This document shows positions 26,169-35,526 of a DNA stretch of 64,000 bases, one piece after another. Both the position numbers and the translations under genes were made by a program. How positions within the stretch are numbered: position 1 is the stretch's first letter; each line of letters begins with the position of its first letter. The notes under the pieces are model-generated. The model searched no databases, was not told the origin of the DNA, and saw only the letters and a list, made by a program, of their open reading frames with translations. The DNA is from an uncultured Allosphingosinicella sp. (GTDB lineage Bacteria > Pseudomonadota > Alphaproteobacteria > Sphingomonadales > Sphingomonadaceae): positions 1 to 64,000 of the forward strand of contig CAKTCN010000015.1 in NCBI GenBank assembly GCA_934539295.1, written 5' to 3'.

Positions 26169-28094
26169 ATGAGTGAACGTCCCGACACGCCTCTCCTCGA
26201 CACCGTCACGGTGCCGGAGGATCTGAGGAAGCTCCACCGCGATCAGCTTCGCCAGCTTTCCGACGAACTTCGTGCCGAGACGATCTCGGCCGTGGGGACC
26301 ACCGGCGGGCATCTGGGGTCCGGACTCGGCGTGGTCGAGCTGACCGTCGCGCTCCATTATGTGTTCAACACGCCCGACGACCGGCTGGTCTGGGACGTCG
26401 GCCATCAATGCTACCCGCACAAGATCGTGACCGGGCGCCGCGACCGCATCCGCACCTTGCGGCAGGGCGGCGGCTTGTCGGGCTTCACTAAGCGGAGCGA
26501 GAGCGAGTTCGACCCGTTCGGTGCGGCGCACAGCTCCACGTCCATTTCCGCCGCTCTGGGTTTCGCGATCGCCCACAAGCTGGCGGGCACGCCGGGCAAG
26601 GGCATCGCCGTGATCGGCGACGGTGCGATGAGCGCGGGCATGGCCTATGAGGCGATGAACAATGCGGAGGCCGCGGGCAACCGGCTGGTGGTGATCCTCA
26701 ACGACAACGACATGTCGATCGCGCCGCCGGTAGGGGGCCTGTCGCATTATCTGGCGCGGCTGGTGTCGTCGGGCAAGTACCTCACCGTCCGCGACCTCGC
26801 GCGCAAGGTCGCGCGGCGCCTCCCCGGTCCGCTGCACCGCGCAGCGCGCAAGGCCGAGGAATATTCGCGCGGCATGGTGACCGGCGGCACGCTCTTCGAG
26901 GAACTCGGCTTCTATTATGTCGGCCCGGTGGACGGGCATAATGTCGAGGCGCTGGTCGATATCCTCGAAAATGTGCGCGATGCCGAGGAAGGGCCGATGC
27001 TGGTCCATGTCGTGACCAAGAAGGGCAAGGGCTATGCCCCGGCCGAGGCCGCGGCCGACAAATATCATGGCGTGCAGAAGTTCGACGTGATCACCGGCGC
27101 GCAGGCCAAGGCGCCCGCTGGCCCGCCAAGCTATACTAACGTCTTCGCGCAGGCGCTGGTTGCCGAAGGGCAGCGCGACGAAAAGGTGGTGGCGATCACG
27201 GCGGCGATGCCGTCCGGCACCGGCCTCGACAAGTTCCAGGAACTGTTCCCCGACCGCACCTTCGACGTGGGCATCGCCGAACAGCATGCCGTCACCTTCG
27301 CGGCGGGCCTGGCGGCGCAGGGGCATCGACCGTTCGTGGCGATCTATTCGACCTTCCTGCAGCGCGCCTACGATCAGGTCGTGCACGACGTGGCGATCCA
27401 GAACCTCCCGGTGCGCTTCGGCATGGACCGCGCGGGCCTGGTCGGTGCCGATGGCGCGACGCATGCCGGCAGCTTCGACGTCGCATATCTTTGCACGCTG
27501 CCCAACTTCGTGGTGATGGCTGCGGCGGACGAGGCGGAACTCGTCAACATGGTGCACACGATGGCGGTGCACGACAGCGGGCCGATCGCGGTCCGCTATC
27601 CGCGCGGCAACGGCGTCGGCGTGCCCTTGCCGCAGGTTCCGGAGCGGCTGGAGATCGGCAAGGGCCGGGTGGTTCGCGAAGGCAAGAAGGTCGCGATCCT
27701 GTCGCTGGGCACGCGGCTCGAGGAGGCGCTGAAGGCGGCCGACCGTCTCGACGCACAGGGCCTGTCGACCACCGTCGCGGACCTGCGCTTCGCCAAGCCG
27801 CTCGACGAGGTGCTGATCCGCCGCCTGCTTGCGACGCACGAGGTTGCAGTGACGGTGGAGGAGGGCGCGGTCGGCGGCTTCGGCGCGCACGTGCTGACGC
27901 TGGCGAGCGACGAGGGGCTGATCGATGGCGGCCTGAAGCTGCGCACGATGCGCCTGCCCGACACTTTCCAGGACCAGGACAAGCCGGAAAAGCAATATGC
28001 CGAGGCCGGCCTCGACGCCGACGGGATCGTCGAGACGGTTCTGAAGGCGCTGCGCGTAAACAGCGCCGGGCTGGTGGAGGAGGCGCGGGCGTAA
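26169..28094 (+). CDS. dxs: 1-deoxy-D-xylulose-5-phosphate synthase
   Basis: A 641-residue DXS, the first enzyme of the MEP isoprenoid pathway; it condenses pyruvate and glyceraldehyde-3-phosphate using thiamine diphosphate. Seen: [32 protein letters not shown], the ThDP motif [17 protein letters not shown] followed by NDNDMSI, the second-domain motif [15 protein letters not shown], and [17 protein letters not shown]. Full length. It is followed after 16 bases by tlyA, a common pairing because sphingomonads make carotenoids and other isoprenoids beside housekeeping genes. Confidence 0.97.
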   Translation: MSERPDTPLLDTVTVPEDLRKLHRDQLRQLSDELRAETISAVGTTGGHLGSGLGVVELTVALHYVFNTPDDRLVWDVGHQCYPHKIVTGRRDRIRTLRQGGGLSGFTKRSESEFDPFGAAHSSTSISAALGFAIAHKLAGTPGKGIAVIGDGAMSAGMAYEAMNNAEAAGNRLVVILNDNDMSIAPPVGGLSHYLARLVSSGKYLTVRDLARKVARRLPGPLHRAARKAEEYSRGMVTGGTLFEELGFYYVGPVDGHNVEALVDILENVRDAEEGPMLVHVVTKKGKGYAPAEAAADKYHGVQKFDVITGAQAKAPAGPPSYTNVFAQALVAEGQRDEKVVAITAAMPSGTGLDKFQELFPDRTFDVGIAEQHAVTFAAGLAAQGHRPFVAIYSTFLQRAYDQVVHDVAIQNLPVRFGMDRAGLVGADGATHAGSFDVAYLCTLPNFVVMAAADEAELVNMVHTMAVHDSGPIAVRYPRGNGVGVPLPQVPERLEIGKGRVVREGKKVAILSLGTRLEEALKAADRLDAQGLSTTVADLRFAKPLDEVLIRRLLATHEVAVTVEEGAVGGFGAHVLTLASDEGLIDGGLKLRTMRLPDTFQDQDKPEKQYAEAGLDADGIVETVLKALRVNSAGLVEEARA

Positions 28095-28110
28095 GGCCTG
28101 ACGCACCGGC

Positions 28111-28845
28111 ATGGCGAGATCCCGCGTCGACCAGATGCTCGTCGATCGCGGCCTGGTCGAGAGCCGGGCCAAGGCGCAGGCGTTGATCCTTGCCGGGCTG
28201 GTTTTCTCCGGCGAGCGGAAGATCGAGAAAGCGGGCCAGGCGCTTCCCGAAAGCGCGCCGCTGGACGTACGGGGCAAGGACCATCCGTGGGTGTCGCGCG
28301 GCGGGATCAAGCTGGCGCACGGGCTGAACCATTTCGGCTGGGACGTGACAGGTGCGGTCGGGCTGGACGTGGGATCGTCCACCGGCGGGTTCACCGACGT
28401 GCTGCTGCAGAAAGGCGCGGCCAAGGTGTTCGCGATCGACGTGGGCACCAACCAGCTCGCGTGGAAGCTGCGCCAGGACCCGCGCGTGATCGTGCATGAG
28501 CAGACCAATGCCCGCTACCTGACCGACGAGATCGTGACCGAGCCGGTCGACATCATCGTGTGCGACGCGAGCTTCATCGCCTTGTCGAAGGTGCTCGACA
28601 CCGCGCTTACCTTCGCGCGGCCCGGCGGAAGGCTGGTCGCGCTGATCAAGCCGCAGTTCGAGGCGGAGCGACACGAGATCGGCAAGGGCGGGGTGGTCCG
28701 CGACGAAGCCGTTCATGCCAGAGTCTGCCAGACGGTCGTAGAATGGCTGGGTAGCAGAGCCTGGAACGTCGTGGGCGTGGTGGCCAGTCCGATCACTGGA
28801 CCCGAAGGGAATGTAGAGTTTCTTGTTGCAGCACAGCACGCTTGA
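28111..28845 (+). CDS. tlyA: TlyA-family rRNA (2'-O-ribose) methyltransferase / hemolysin A homologue
   Basis: A 244-residue protein with an N-terminal S4 RNA-binding domain (SRVDQMLVDRGLVESRAKAQALILAGLVF) and a C-terminal FtsJ-like methyltransferase domain (SAM motif LDVGSSTGGFTDVLLQKGA, then CDASFIAL and LIKPQFEAER). TlyA methylates ribose 2'-OH groups in 16S and 23S rRNA. It sits 16 bases after dxs and 32 bases before the efflux adaptor. The family is sometimes labelled hemolysin, but the methyltransferase role is better supported. Confidence 0.92.
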   Translation: MARSRVDQMLVDRGLVESRAKAQALILAGLVFSGERKIEKAGQALPESAPLDVRGKDHPWVSRGGIKLAHGLNHFGWDVTGAVGLDVGSSTGGFTDVLLQKGAAKVFAIDVGTNQLAWKLRQDPRVIVHEQTNARYLTDEIVTEPVDIIVCDASFIALSKVLDTALTFARPGGRLVALIKPQFEAERHEIGKGGVVRDEAVHARVCQTVVEWLGSRAWNVVGVVASPITGPEGNVEFLVAAQHA

Positions 28846-28877
28846 TTGCCGTAGCGTCGCACGGTAGCGCCGTACCC

Positions 28878-29936
28878 ATGCGCATCTTCCGGAAAAGCCT
28901 TGTCGTCCTTGCTGTTACGCTGCTTTCTGCATGCGGCGGCGCAGAAACCAAGCAAGGGGGAAGGCCGGCACCGCTCGTGAAGGCGGAGGCGCCGACCAGC
29001 ATGCGCTTCGTGGAGCGGATCGAAGCGGTGGGCACGGCCGTGGCCAACGAACAGGTGACCCTGTCGTCACCCGTCACCGAACGCATCCTGCGGCTCAACT
29101 TCGACGATGGCGGCTACGTGAATCGCGGCCAGGTGGTGGCCGTGCTCGCCCAGAGCGAGGAGACGGCAGCCTTGTCCGAGGCCAATGCGCGGGCGCGCGA
29201 GGCCGGGCAGCAGCTGGAACGCGTGCAAGCGCTGCGCGAGCGTGGTTTCGCCACCAAGAGCAGCCTCGACACGCAGGCCGCGCTTGCGGCACAGGCGCGG
29301 GCGCAGGCGGCCGGGGCGCGAGCGACGATCAACGACCGTGTGATTACCGCGCCCTTTTCGGGCTGGGTATCTTTGCGCAACATTTCGGTCGGTGCGATCG
29401 TCAATTCGGGCGCGGAGATCGCGACGATCAGTGACATCTCGCTCATCAAGCTCGACTTCACCATACCCGAGACGATGCTGTCGGCGATCCAGCCCGGCCA
29501 GACGATCGAGGCACGCGCCGCAGCCTTTCCTGAGCAGCCATTTCGCGGACAGATCGCCACCATCGATCCGGTGGTGGATCCCAACAGCCGCGCCGTGACC
29601 GTCCGTGCACGCCTTCCCAATCCCCACCGCAAGCTGAAGCCGGGCATGCTGCTGACCGTCGGTGTCGAGACTCGGCCGCGCATGGCCCTGTCGGTGCCGG
29701 AACTCGCCATCCTGGGCGAGGGCGACACACGCTACGTCTATGTCGTCGGGCAGGACAACAAGGCCCGGCGCGTCAACATCAAGACGGGCGTGCGATCCAA
29801 TGGACGGATCGAGGTGGTGGAAGGGCTGAGGCCGAACCAGCACGTCGTGACCGAAGGCGTTGTGAAACTGTCCGACGGCATGGACGTGCGGCTTGCCGGC
29901 GCGCAGAATGCCCAGCCTCAAGCTAAGGCGAAATAG
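28878..29936 (+). CDS. RND efflux periplasmic adaptor (membrane fusion protein), lipoprotein
   Basis: A 352-residue HlyD/AcrA-type adaptor. The open frame starts at TTG 28842, but ATG 28878 begins a lipoprotein leader (MRIFRKSLVVLAVTLLSAC) with a good lipobox. Seen: lipoyl-like halves around VTLSSPVTERILRLNFDDGGYVNRGQVV and DRVITAPFSGWVSLRNISVGAIV flanking a helical hairpin, then a beta-barrel segment and the membrane-proximal domain. It is two bases before the RND pump, so the pair is one unit. No outer-membrane factor is present in the window, so the pump probably uses one encoded elsewhere. Confidence 0.92.
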   Translation: MRIFRKSLVVLAVTLLSACGGAETKQGGRPAPLVKAEAPTSMRFVERIEAVGTAVANEQVTLSSPVTERILRLNFDDGGYVNRGQVVAVLAQSEETAALSEANARAREAGQQLERVQALRERGFATKSSLDTQAALAAQARAQAAGARATINDRVITAPFSGWVSLRNISVGAIVNSGAEIATISDISLIKLDFTIPETMLSAIQPGQTIEARAAAFPEQPFRGQIATIDPVVDPNSRAVTVRARLPNPHRKLKPGMLLTVGVETRPRMALSVPELAILGEGDTRYVYVVGQDNKARRVNIKTGVRSNGRIEVVEGLRPNQHVVTEGVVKLSDGMDVRLAGAQNAQPQAKAK

Positions 29937-29938
29937 CC

Positions 29939-32900
29939 ATGGGCCTGTCGGATATCTCGGTCAAACGGCCGGTCTTCGCAGCAGTGATCTCCATCCTGTT
30001 GGCGGTGATCGGCTTTGTCGCGTTCACGTCGCTATCGGTCCGCGAATATCCCGACGTCGATCCGCCGGTCGTGTCGATCGAGACGACCTATACGGGCGCG
30101 GCGGCCAGCGTGGTCGAGAGCCGTATCACCCAACCACTGGAATCGCAGCTGTCGGGCATCGAGGGGCTGCAGACGATCTCCTCGCGCTCGCAGGACGGTA
30201 GTTCCAACATCACGGTCGAGTTCGCGCCGGGGCGCGACATCGACGCGGCGGCAAACGACGTGCGCGACCGCATCGGATCGGCCGCCCGCGACCTGCCGGA
30301 GGAAGCGCTTGCGCCCCAGGTGCGCAAGGCGGACTCCGATTCCTCGCCGGTGCTGTTCCTGCTCTTCTCCAAGCCCGATTGGACCCGGCTGCAGCTCAGC
30401 GACTATATCGACCGCAACCTGGTCGATCGCTTCTCCTCCATCGATGGTGTCGCCCGCGTGTTCGTGGGCGGCGAGGCGCGGCCGTCCATGCGGGTGTGGA
30501 TGCAACCGGAACGCCTGGCCGCGTTCAGCCTGACCCCTGCCGATGTCGAGCAGGCGCTGCAGACCCAGAATGTCGAGCTGCCCGCAGGCCGCATCGAATC
30601 CGAGGCGCAAAACGTCACGCTTCGCGTAGACCGGCCGTTCACCACGCCGGAGGAGTTCGGCCAGCTGATCGTCGGCCGTGCGCCCGACGGCTATCTGGTG
30701 CGCATGGGCGATGTCGCCCGGATCGAGCAGGGGCCAGAAAACCCCTATTCGGCGTTCCGCCTGAACGGCCAGCCTGCAGTCGGCCTCGGCATCGTGCGCC
30801 AGTCGGGCGCCAACACGCTGCAGGTGGCCGAGCAGGCCAAGGCCATGCTGGAGGAGGTCAAGCCGACGCTGCCGGAAGGCATGGCAACCGACACGGGCGG
30901 CGACGAGTCCCTGTTCATCGACCGCGCGATCGAGGGCGTGTACCACACGCTTGCCGAAGCCGCGGTGCTGGTGGTGATCGTGATCTTCCTGTTCCTGGGA
31001 AGCTGGCGCGCGACGTTGATCCCGGCCGTCACCGTGCCGCTCTGCCTTCTCGCCAGCTTCGCGGTCCTGTGGGTGTTCGGTTTCTCCATCAACCTCCTGA
31101 CGCTGCTGGCGCTGGTGCTGGCCATCGGCATCGTCGTGGACGATGCGATCGTGGTGCTGGAAAACGTCTATCACCGGATCGAGGAAGGCGAGCCACCGCT
31201 CGCCGCCGCGTTCGAGGGCACCCGCCAGGTCGGCTTCGCAATCATTTCGACCACGCTCGTCATCTGCGCCGTGTTCGTGCCGTTGATGTTCATCAGCGGG
31301 CAGACGGGCATGCTGTTCCGCGAGCTTGCGGCCGCGATGATCGGCGCTGTCGCCTTCTCCGGTTTTCTGGCGCTGAGCCTCACGCCGATGCTCTGCTCCA
31401 AGCTCCTCAAGAAGGAGGAGCGGGGGCGGCTCGCGCAATGGGTCGACCGGCACTTCCAGCGGCTCGAAAATGGCTACGGCCGCGGGCTCGAGCGCACGCT
31501 CGCCAAGCCGATCGTGCCCGTCGCCGTGGTGCTGGTGTTCCTGGCCGGTGCAGGTTTCCTGTTCACGACCCTTCAGTCCGAACTCGCCCCGGCCGAGGAT
31601 GTCGGCATCATGAGCGCGACGCTGACGGCGCCCGAGGGCACGGGCTATGCCGAGATGGACCGTTATATGGTCGATGCGCAGAACCGGCTGATGCCGCTGG
31701 CCCGCGAGGGGGCGGTGCGCGCGATGATCCAGCGCACGCCGGGCGGCTTCGGCGCAAGCGACGATTTCAACTCGGGCAGCTTCACCATCTTCCTCAAGCC
31801 GTGGGAGGATCGTGAGGCGACCACCCAGGACGTGGTGGCAGAGGTCAACAAGACGCTGGGGCAGCTTACCGCCGTGCGCGGCAACGCGTCGGTGCGCTCG
31901 TCGCTGGGACGTGGGCGCGGCCAGCCGATCAACTTCGTGATCGCGGGTTCGACCTATGAGGAATTGGTGACTGCGCGCGACCGGATCATGGCGGCCGCCT
32001 CGTCCAATCCCGGCATCATCAACCTGGAAAGCGATTATCGCGAAACCAAGCCGCAGCTGCGCATCGACGTGGACACGACGCGCGCCGGTGATCTTGGCGT
32101 ATCGGTGACGGACGTCAGCGCGGCGCTGCAGAGTCTGCTGGGGTCGAGGCGTGTGTCCACCTATGTCGATCGCGGCGAGGAGTATCGCGTGATCGTGCAG
32201 GCGGAAGCGGGATCGCGCGCGACCGAGGATGCGCTTGCCGCCATTTATGTGCGCAGCCGCAACCAGACGCTGATCCCGCTGTCGAACCTCGTCACGATCC
32301 GCGAGTCCGCGGGTGCGCGCGACCTTGGCCGCTTCAACAAGGTCCGGGCGATCACCTTGTCCGGCGGCCTGGCGCCGGGCTACTCGCTGGGCGAGGCGCT
32401 GACCTTCCTCGAGGAACAGGCGGCGGCGTCGCCCGAAGTGCTCGCCGTCGGCTACCGAGGCGAAAGCCAGTCCTTCCGCGAGGCGGGCGGTTCGATCATG
32501 ATGGTGTTCGCGATCACCATCCTGGTCGTCTACCTGCTGCTCGCCGCGCAGTTCGAAAGCTTCGTCCATCCGGCGGTGATCATCACCACCGTCCCGCTTG
32601 CGGTCGCAGGCGGCGTGATCGGCCTCGCCGTCATGGGGCAGACGCTGAACCTCTACAGCCAGGTGGGCCTCGTCATGCTGGTGGGCCTGGCGGCCAAGAA
32701 CGGCATCCTGATCGTCGAGTTCGCCAACCAGCTGCGTGACCAGGGCAGGGGCATTGAGGAAGCGATCCGCGAGGCATCGCGCCGGCGACTGCGGCCGATC
32801 CTGATGACCTCCATTGCGATGGCGGCGGGCGCGGTGCCGCTGATGATGGCGAGCGGCGCAGGCGCGGGCGCGCGGCAGGCGATCGGCGTGGTGATCGTGT

Positions 32901-33064
32901 GGGGCGTGTCGATCTCGACCGTGATCACCATCTATCTCATCCCCTTGCTCTACGCGAAGCTGGCGCGGTTCACGGGATCGCCGCTGGCGGTCACCCGCAA
33001 GCTGGAGGAGCAATTGGCCGATGGCCACGTTGGGCGTGGAGCACAGCCCCAACCCGCGGAGTAG
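29939..33064 (+). CDS. RND multidrug efflux permease (HAE1 family)
   Basis: A 1041-residue inner-membrane proton-driven pump of the AcrB/MexB superfamily. Seen: N-terminal ISVKRPVFAAVISILLAVIG, two large periplasmic loops, the TM4 proton-relay pair in LAIGIVVDDAIVVLENVY (Asp-Asp), GLAAKNGILIVEFANQL with the TM10 Lys, and a duplicated architecture. The sequence resembles the subgroup lacking an extended C-terminus. Drug or solvent export is likely but the substrate cannot be read. Adaptor is immediately upstream; tspO starts five bases after its stop. Confidence 0.95.
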   Translation: MGLSDISVKRPVFAAVISILLAVIGFVAFTSLSVREYPDVDPPVVSIETTYTGAAASVVESRITQPLESQLSGIEGLQTISSRSQDGSSNITVEFAPGRDIDAAANDVRDRIGSAARDLPEEALAPQVRKADSDSSPVLFLLFSKPDWTRLQLSDYIDRNLVDRFSSIDGVARVFVGGEARPSMRVWMQPERLAAFSLTPADVEQALQTQNVELPAGRIESEAQNVTLRVDRPFTTPEEFGQLIVGRAPDGYLVRMGDVARIEQGPENPYSAFRLNGQPAVGLGIVRQSGANTLQVAEQAKAMLEEVKPTLPEGMATDTGGDESLFIDRAIEGVYHTLAEAAVLVVIVIFLFLGSWRATLIPAVTVPLCLLASFAVLWVFGFSINLLTLLALVLAIGIVVDDAIVVLENVYHRIEEGEPPLAAAFEGTRQVGFAIISTTLVICAVFVPLMFISGQTGMLFRELAAAMIGAVAFSGFLALSLTPMLCSKLLKKEERGRLAQWVDRHFQRLENGYGRGLERTLAKPIVPVAVVLVFLAGAGFLFTTLQSELAPAEDVGIMSATLTAPEGTGYAEMDRYMVDAQNRLMPLAREGAVRAMIQRTPGGFGASDDFNSGSFTIFLKPWEDREATTQDVVAEVNKTLGQLTAVRGNASVRSSLGRGRGQPINFVIAGSTYEELVTARDRIMAAASSNPGIINLESDYRETKPQLRIDVDTTRAGDLGVSVTDVSAALQSLLGSRRVSTYVDRGEEYRVIVQAEAGSRATEDALAAIYVRSRNQTLIPLSNLVTIRESAGARDLGRFNKVRAITLSGGLAPGYSLGEALTFLEEQAAASPEVLAVGYRGESQSFREAGGSIMMVFAITILVVYLLLAAQFESFVHPAVIITTVPLAVAGGVIGLAVMGQTLNLYSQVGLVMLVGLAAKNGILIVEFANQLRDQGRGIEEAIREASRRRLRPILMTSIAMAAGAVPLMMASGAGAGARQAIGVVIVWGVSISTVITIYLIPLLYAKLARFTGSPLAVTRKLEEQLADGHVGRGAQPQPAE

Positions 33065-33069
33065 GCATC

Positions 33070-33576
33070 ATGGCAGGTGAGAGAAGCAGTGTCCGGCGAC
33101 CTTCGGCGACACTGCTGATCGGCTGCGTCCTGGGCATCGTCCTGCTCGGCCTCGCATCGGGATGGCTGTCCAATTCGGGCTATGGCAATCCGTGGTTCGA
33201 TGCGCTGGAAAAGCCATCCTTCATGCCGCCGGGCTGGGCATTTCCGGTCGCGTGGACGACGCTTTACGTGCTGCTAGGTATCGTCGCCGCCATCACCGCC
33301 GCCGCGCCCGAGAGTCACAGCAGGAGCATGGGTCTGCGCCTGTTCGGCGCGCAGATGCTGCTGAACTTCCTCTGGTCTCCCATCTTCTTCGGCATGCGCG
33401 AGCCTGCGATCGCGATGGGCATCATCGCCGTGATGCTGGCGGCGGCAGCGGGTGCTGCCTACCATCTCGGCAAGGTGCGTCCGGCCGCCGGGTGGCTGAT
33501 GCTGCCCTACCTCGCCTGGCTTTGCTTTGCGGCCGCGCTCAACTGGCAGATACTGGCGCTCAATCCCGGCGCCTAG
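33070..33576 (+). CDS. tspO: TspO/MBR-family tryptophan-rich sensory protein
   Basis: A 168-residue five-helix membrane protein of the TspO/translocator family, which binds tetrapyrroles and cholesterol-like ligands. Seen: NPWFDALEKPSFMPPGWAFPVAWTTLYVLLG, the family's core motif, then LLNFLWSPIFFG and LPYLAWLCFAAALNWQ. ATG 33070 is used; the frame is open from 32899 inside the RND gene. In alphaproteobacteria TspO can influence porphyrin-linked gene control. Confidence 0.9.
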   Translation: MAGERSSVRRPSATLLIGCVLGIVLLGLASGWLSNSGYGNPWFDALEKPSFMPPGWAFPVAWTTLYVLLGIVAAITAAAPESHSRSMGLRLFGAQMLLNFLWSPIFFGMREPAIAMGIIAVMLAAAAGAAYHLGKVRPAAGWLMLPYLAWLCFAAALNWQILALNPGA

Positions 33577-33636
33577 CTGCCCTTGCGAATTGTCGCCGCC
33601 GCACGATATTGGACCGAACACACAGGAGCCAGATTC

Positions 33637-33936
33637 ATGCAGTCCCAGAACCGCCTGTTCGACGATTTCGCCAAGATGCTGAACGGCGCGGCGGGCACCT
33701 TTGCCGGCATGACGCGAGAGGCCGAATCCGGCTTCCGCGAACGTGCGCGCGAATGGTTCGGCGGGCTCGACATGGTAAGTCGCGACGAGTTCGAGGCCGT
33801 GAAGGCGATGGCCGCGACGGCGCGTGAGGAAGCGGATTCGCTGAAGGCGCGTGTCGCGGCGCTGGAGGCTGCGAGTGCTGCAACGGCTGCTCCCAAGGCT
33901 GAGGCGCCCCCGACGGCCCCCACTGCGGACGCCTGA
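33637..33936 (+). CDS. ubiK: UbiK-family ubiquinone biosynthesis accessory factor
   Basis: A 99-residue BMFP/UbiK-like protein. Seen: RLFDDFAKMLNGAAGTFAGMTRE, an amphipathic first half, and a coiled-coil second half with DEFEAVKAMAATAREEADSLKARVAALE, ending in an Ala/Pro-rich tail. UbiK helps assemble the ubiquinone biosynthetic complex. CAGGAG precedes ATG 33637; an earlier in-frame start at 33583 lacks a ribosome site. Confidence 0.85.
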   Translation: MQSQNRLFDDFAKMLNGAAGTFAGMTREAESGFRERAREWFGGLDMVSRDEFEAVKAMAATAREEADSLKARVAALEAASAATAAPKAEAPPTAPTADA

Positions 33937-34031
33937 TTATCCACACATATCTGACGCATGTTGCAGCGCGTCCCCTTGCGCGCGGTGTAAGGGCAAGGCA
34001 CCGTCACGGCCTTGAAGGGGCGGCCTAAGAT

Positions 34032-34547
34032 ATGAGCATCGACGCAGACGAATTCGGACTGGAGCGCGAGACGAGCGCGCCCATCGACATGCTCGAACAT
34101 TATTTCGCCGCGCATGGCTGGACCTACGAGCGCAGCGGCGAGGAAGAAATCGTCGGCACCTTCCAGGGCAGCTGGACGCAATATGAGCTGCGCGCCGTGT
34201 GGCGGGAGGAGGACCATGTCCTGCAGTTCCTCGCCCTCCCGGATGTGCGCGTTGCGACGGACAAGCGTCCTGCCATTTACGAGACATTGAGCCTCATCAA
34301 CGAGCAATTGTGGCTCGGCCATTTCGAATTGTGGAGCAATTCGGGCCTGGTCCTGTTCCGCCATGCAGCCTTGCTGGAGGGCGAGGAGGGCGGTGCGCTG
34401 TCGCTGCAGCAGGCGGAGACGCTGGTCGAGGCGGCTATCGAGGAATGCGAGCGCTTCTACCCCGTCTTCCAGTTCGTCCTGTGGGCGGACAAGACTCCGC
34501 AGGAGGCGATCGCCGCCGCACTGATCGAGACGCAGGGCGAGGCATAA
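34032..34547 (+). CDS. YbjN-domain protein
   Basis: A 171-residue acidic protein of the YbjN family (type-III-secretion-chaperone-like fold). Seen: N-terminal APIDMLEHYFAAHGWTYER, then the SWTQYELRAVWREEDHVLQFLALPD strand region and NEQLWLGHFELWSNSGLVLFRHA, all conserved among alphaproteobacterial members. No signal peptide or membrane segment. Function is not established; E. coli YbjN affects motility and stress traits. It precedes proC, but a palindromic repeat lies between them. Confidence 0.85.
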   Translation: MSIDADEFGLERETSAPIDMLEHYFAAHGWTYERSGEEEIVGTFQGSWTQYELRAVWREEDHVLQFLALPDVRVATDKRPAIYETLSLINEQLWLGHFELWSNSGLVLFRHAALLEGEEGGALSLQQAETLVEAAIEECERFYPVFQFVLWADKTPQEAIAAALIETQGEA

Positions 34548-34593
34548 GCGCCCAGGTCGAACCGGTGCTTTGATCCGAACGTCATCCACCCCC

Positions 34594-34642
34594 ATCCGTT
34601 CGCATCTCGACTTCACTCGACGCGAACGGATAGGGGGGGGGG
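34594..34642. repeat. Dispersed palindrome followed by a ten-G tract at the proC ribosome site
   Basis: ATCCGTTCGC (34594-34603) and GCGAACGGAT (34622-34631) enclose a TCGAC...TCGAC loop: a sphingomonad-type dispersed palindrome. It is directly followed by an A and a run of ten G (34633-34642), one base before the proC ATG at 34644. The G-run takes the place of the Shine-Dalgarno sequence. Confidence 0.8.
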
Positions 34643-34643
34643 C

Positions 34644-35453
34644 ATGACGGACTTTTCATCTCCCATCTGGCTGTTCGGCTGCGGCAACATGGCAGGGGCC
34701 ATGCTGAAGGGCTGGCTCGTGGCCGGTGCCGATCCGGCACATTTCACCGCCATCCGGCCGAGCGGGCGTGAAGTCGCCCCGGGTGTGCGCGTGCTCACCG
34801 CCCTGCCGCAGGACGAGGTGCCGGCCGTGGTGGTGCTCGGGGTCAAGCCGCAGAAGCTGGCTGAGATCGCACCGGTCCTGGCGCCCGTGCTCGCGCCCGA
34901 AACACTGCTCGTGTCGATCCTCGCAGGCGTCGAACTCGCCACCTTGCGGCAGGCCTTTGCCGCACCGCGCGCGATCGTGCGGGCGATGCCGAACCTGCCG
35001 GTCGCCCTCAACAAGGGCGTGACGGGCCTGTGCGCCGATGCAGGCGACGGTGCGGTGCGCGAGGCGGTTACCGGGTTGATGGCGCCGCTGGGCCACGCCG
35101 AATGGGTGGACGAGTGCCAGATGGACCTCTTTGCTGCGCTTGCGGGCAGCGGGCCTGCCTTCCTCTACCGCTTCATCGACGCAATGGGCGTCGCAGGGGC
35201 GCAGCTCGGCTTCGCGCCCGAGCAGGCAGCGCGGCTGGCCTTGGCCACGGTCGAGGGCGCCGCAGCGATGGCCGCTGGCGCGGATGTCACGCCCGCCGCG
35301 CTCGCCGACAGGGTCGCGAGCCCGGGCGGGTCCACCCGCGCGGGCCTCAACGTGCTGGATGCCGAACCTGGGCTGGCAGGCATGCTGACCGACACGCTTA
35401 CGGCCGCCGTGGCGCGCAATCGCGAGATGGCAGCCGAGGCGCGCGGAGCTTGA
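34644..35453 (+). CDS. proC: Pyrroline-5-carboxylate reductase
   Basis: A 269-residue ProC, the last step of proline synthesis (P5C plus NAD(P)H to proline). Seen: dinucleotide motif LFGCGNMAGAMLKGWL, VLGVKPQKLAEIAPVL, RAMPNLPVALNKGVTGL, GSGPAFLYRFIDAM, and the signature VASPGGSTRAGLNVLD. Length is typical. The start codon lies one base after a ten-G tract, an unusual ribosome-binding arrangement. Confidence 0.96.
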   Translation: MTDFSSPIWLFGCGNMAGAMLKGWLVAGADPAHFTAIRPSGREVAPGVRVLTALPQDEVPAVVVLGVKPQKLAEIAPVLAPVLAPETLLVSILAGVELATLRQAFAAPRAIVRAMPNLPVALNKGVTGLCADAGDGAVREAVTGLMAPLGHAEWVDECQMDLFAALAGSGPAFLYRFIDAMGVAGAQLGFAPEQAARLALATVEGAAAMAAGADVTPAALADRVASPGGSTRAGLNVLDAEPGLAGMLTDTLTAAVARNREMAAEARGA

Positions 35454-35526
35454 CTGCCTTCGCGAACCATTGACGGCGGAGCGGCATCGCGCCAATCCCG
35501 CGCTTCCACCTTCTTTGGGGACCATC

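Noticed and set aside
25938..28508. 856-codon open frame antisense to dxs and tlyA
   Set aside because: It is a codon-bias shadow typical of GC-rich genes; the plus strand has clear full-length Dxs and TlyA motifs, and the antisense product has no recognisable domain.
30032..33052. 1006-codon open frame antisense to the RND pump
   Set aside because: His/Arg/Gln-rich shadow of an unmistakable RND permease.
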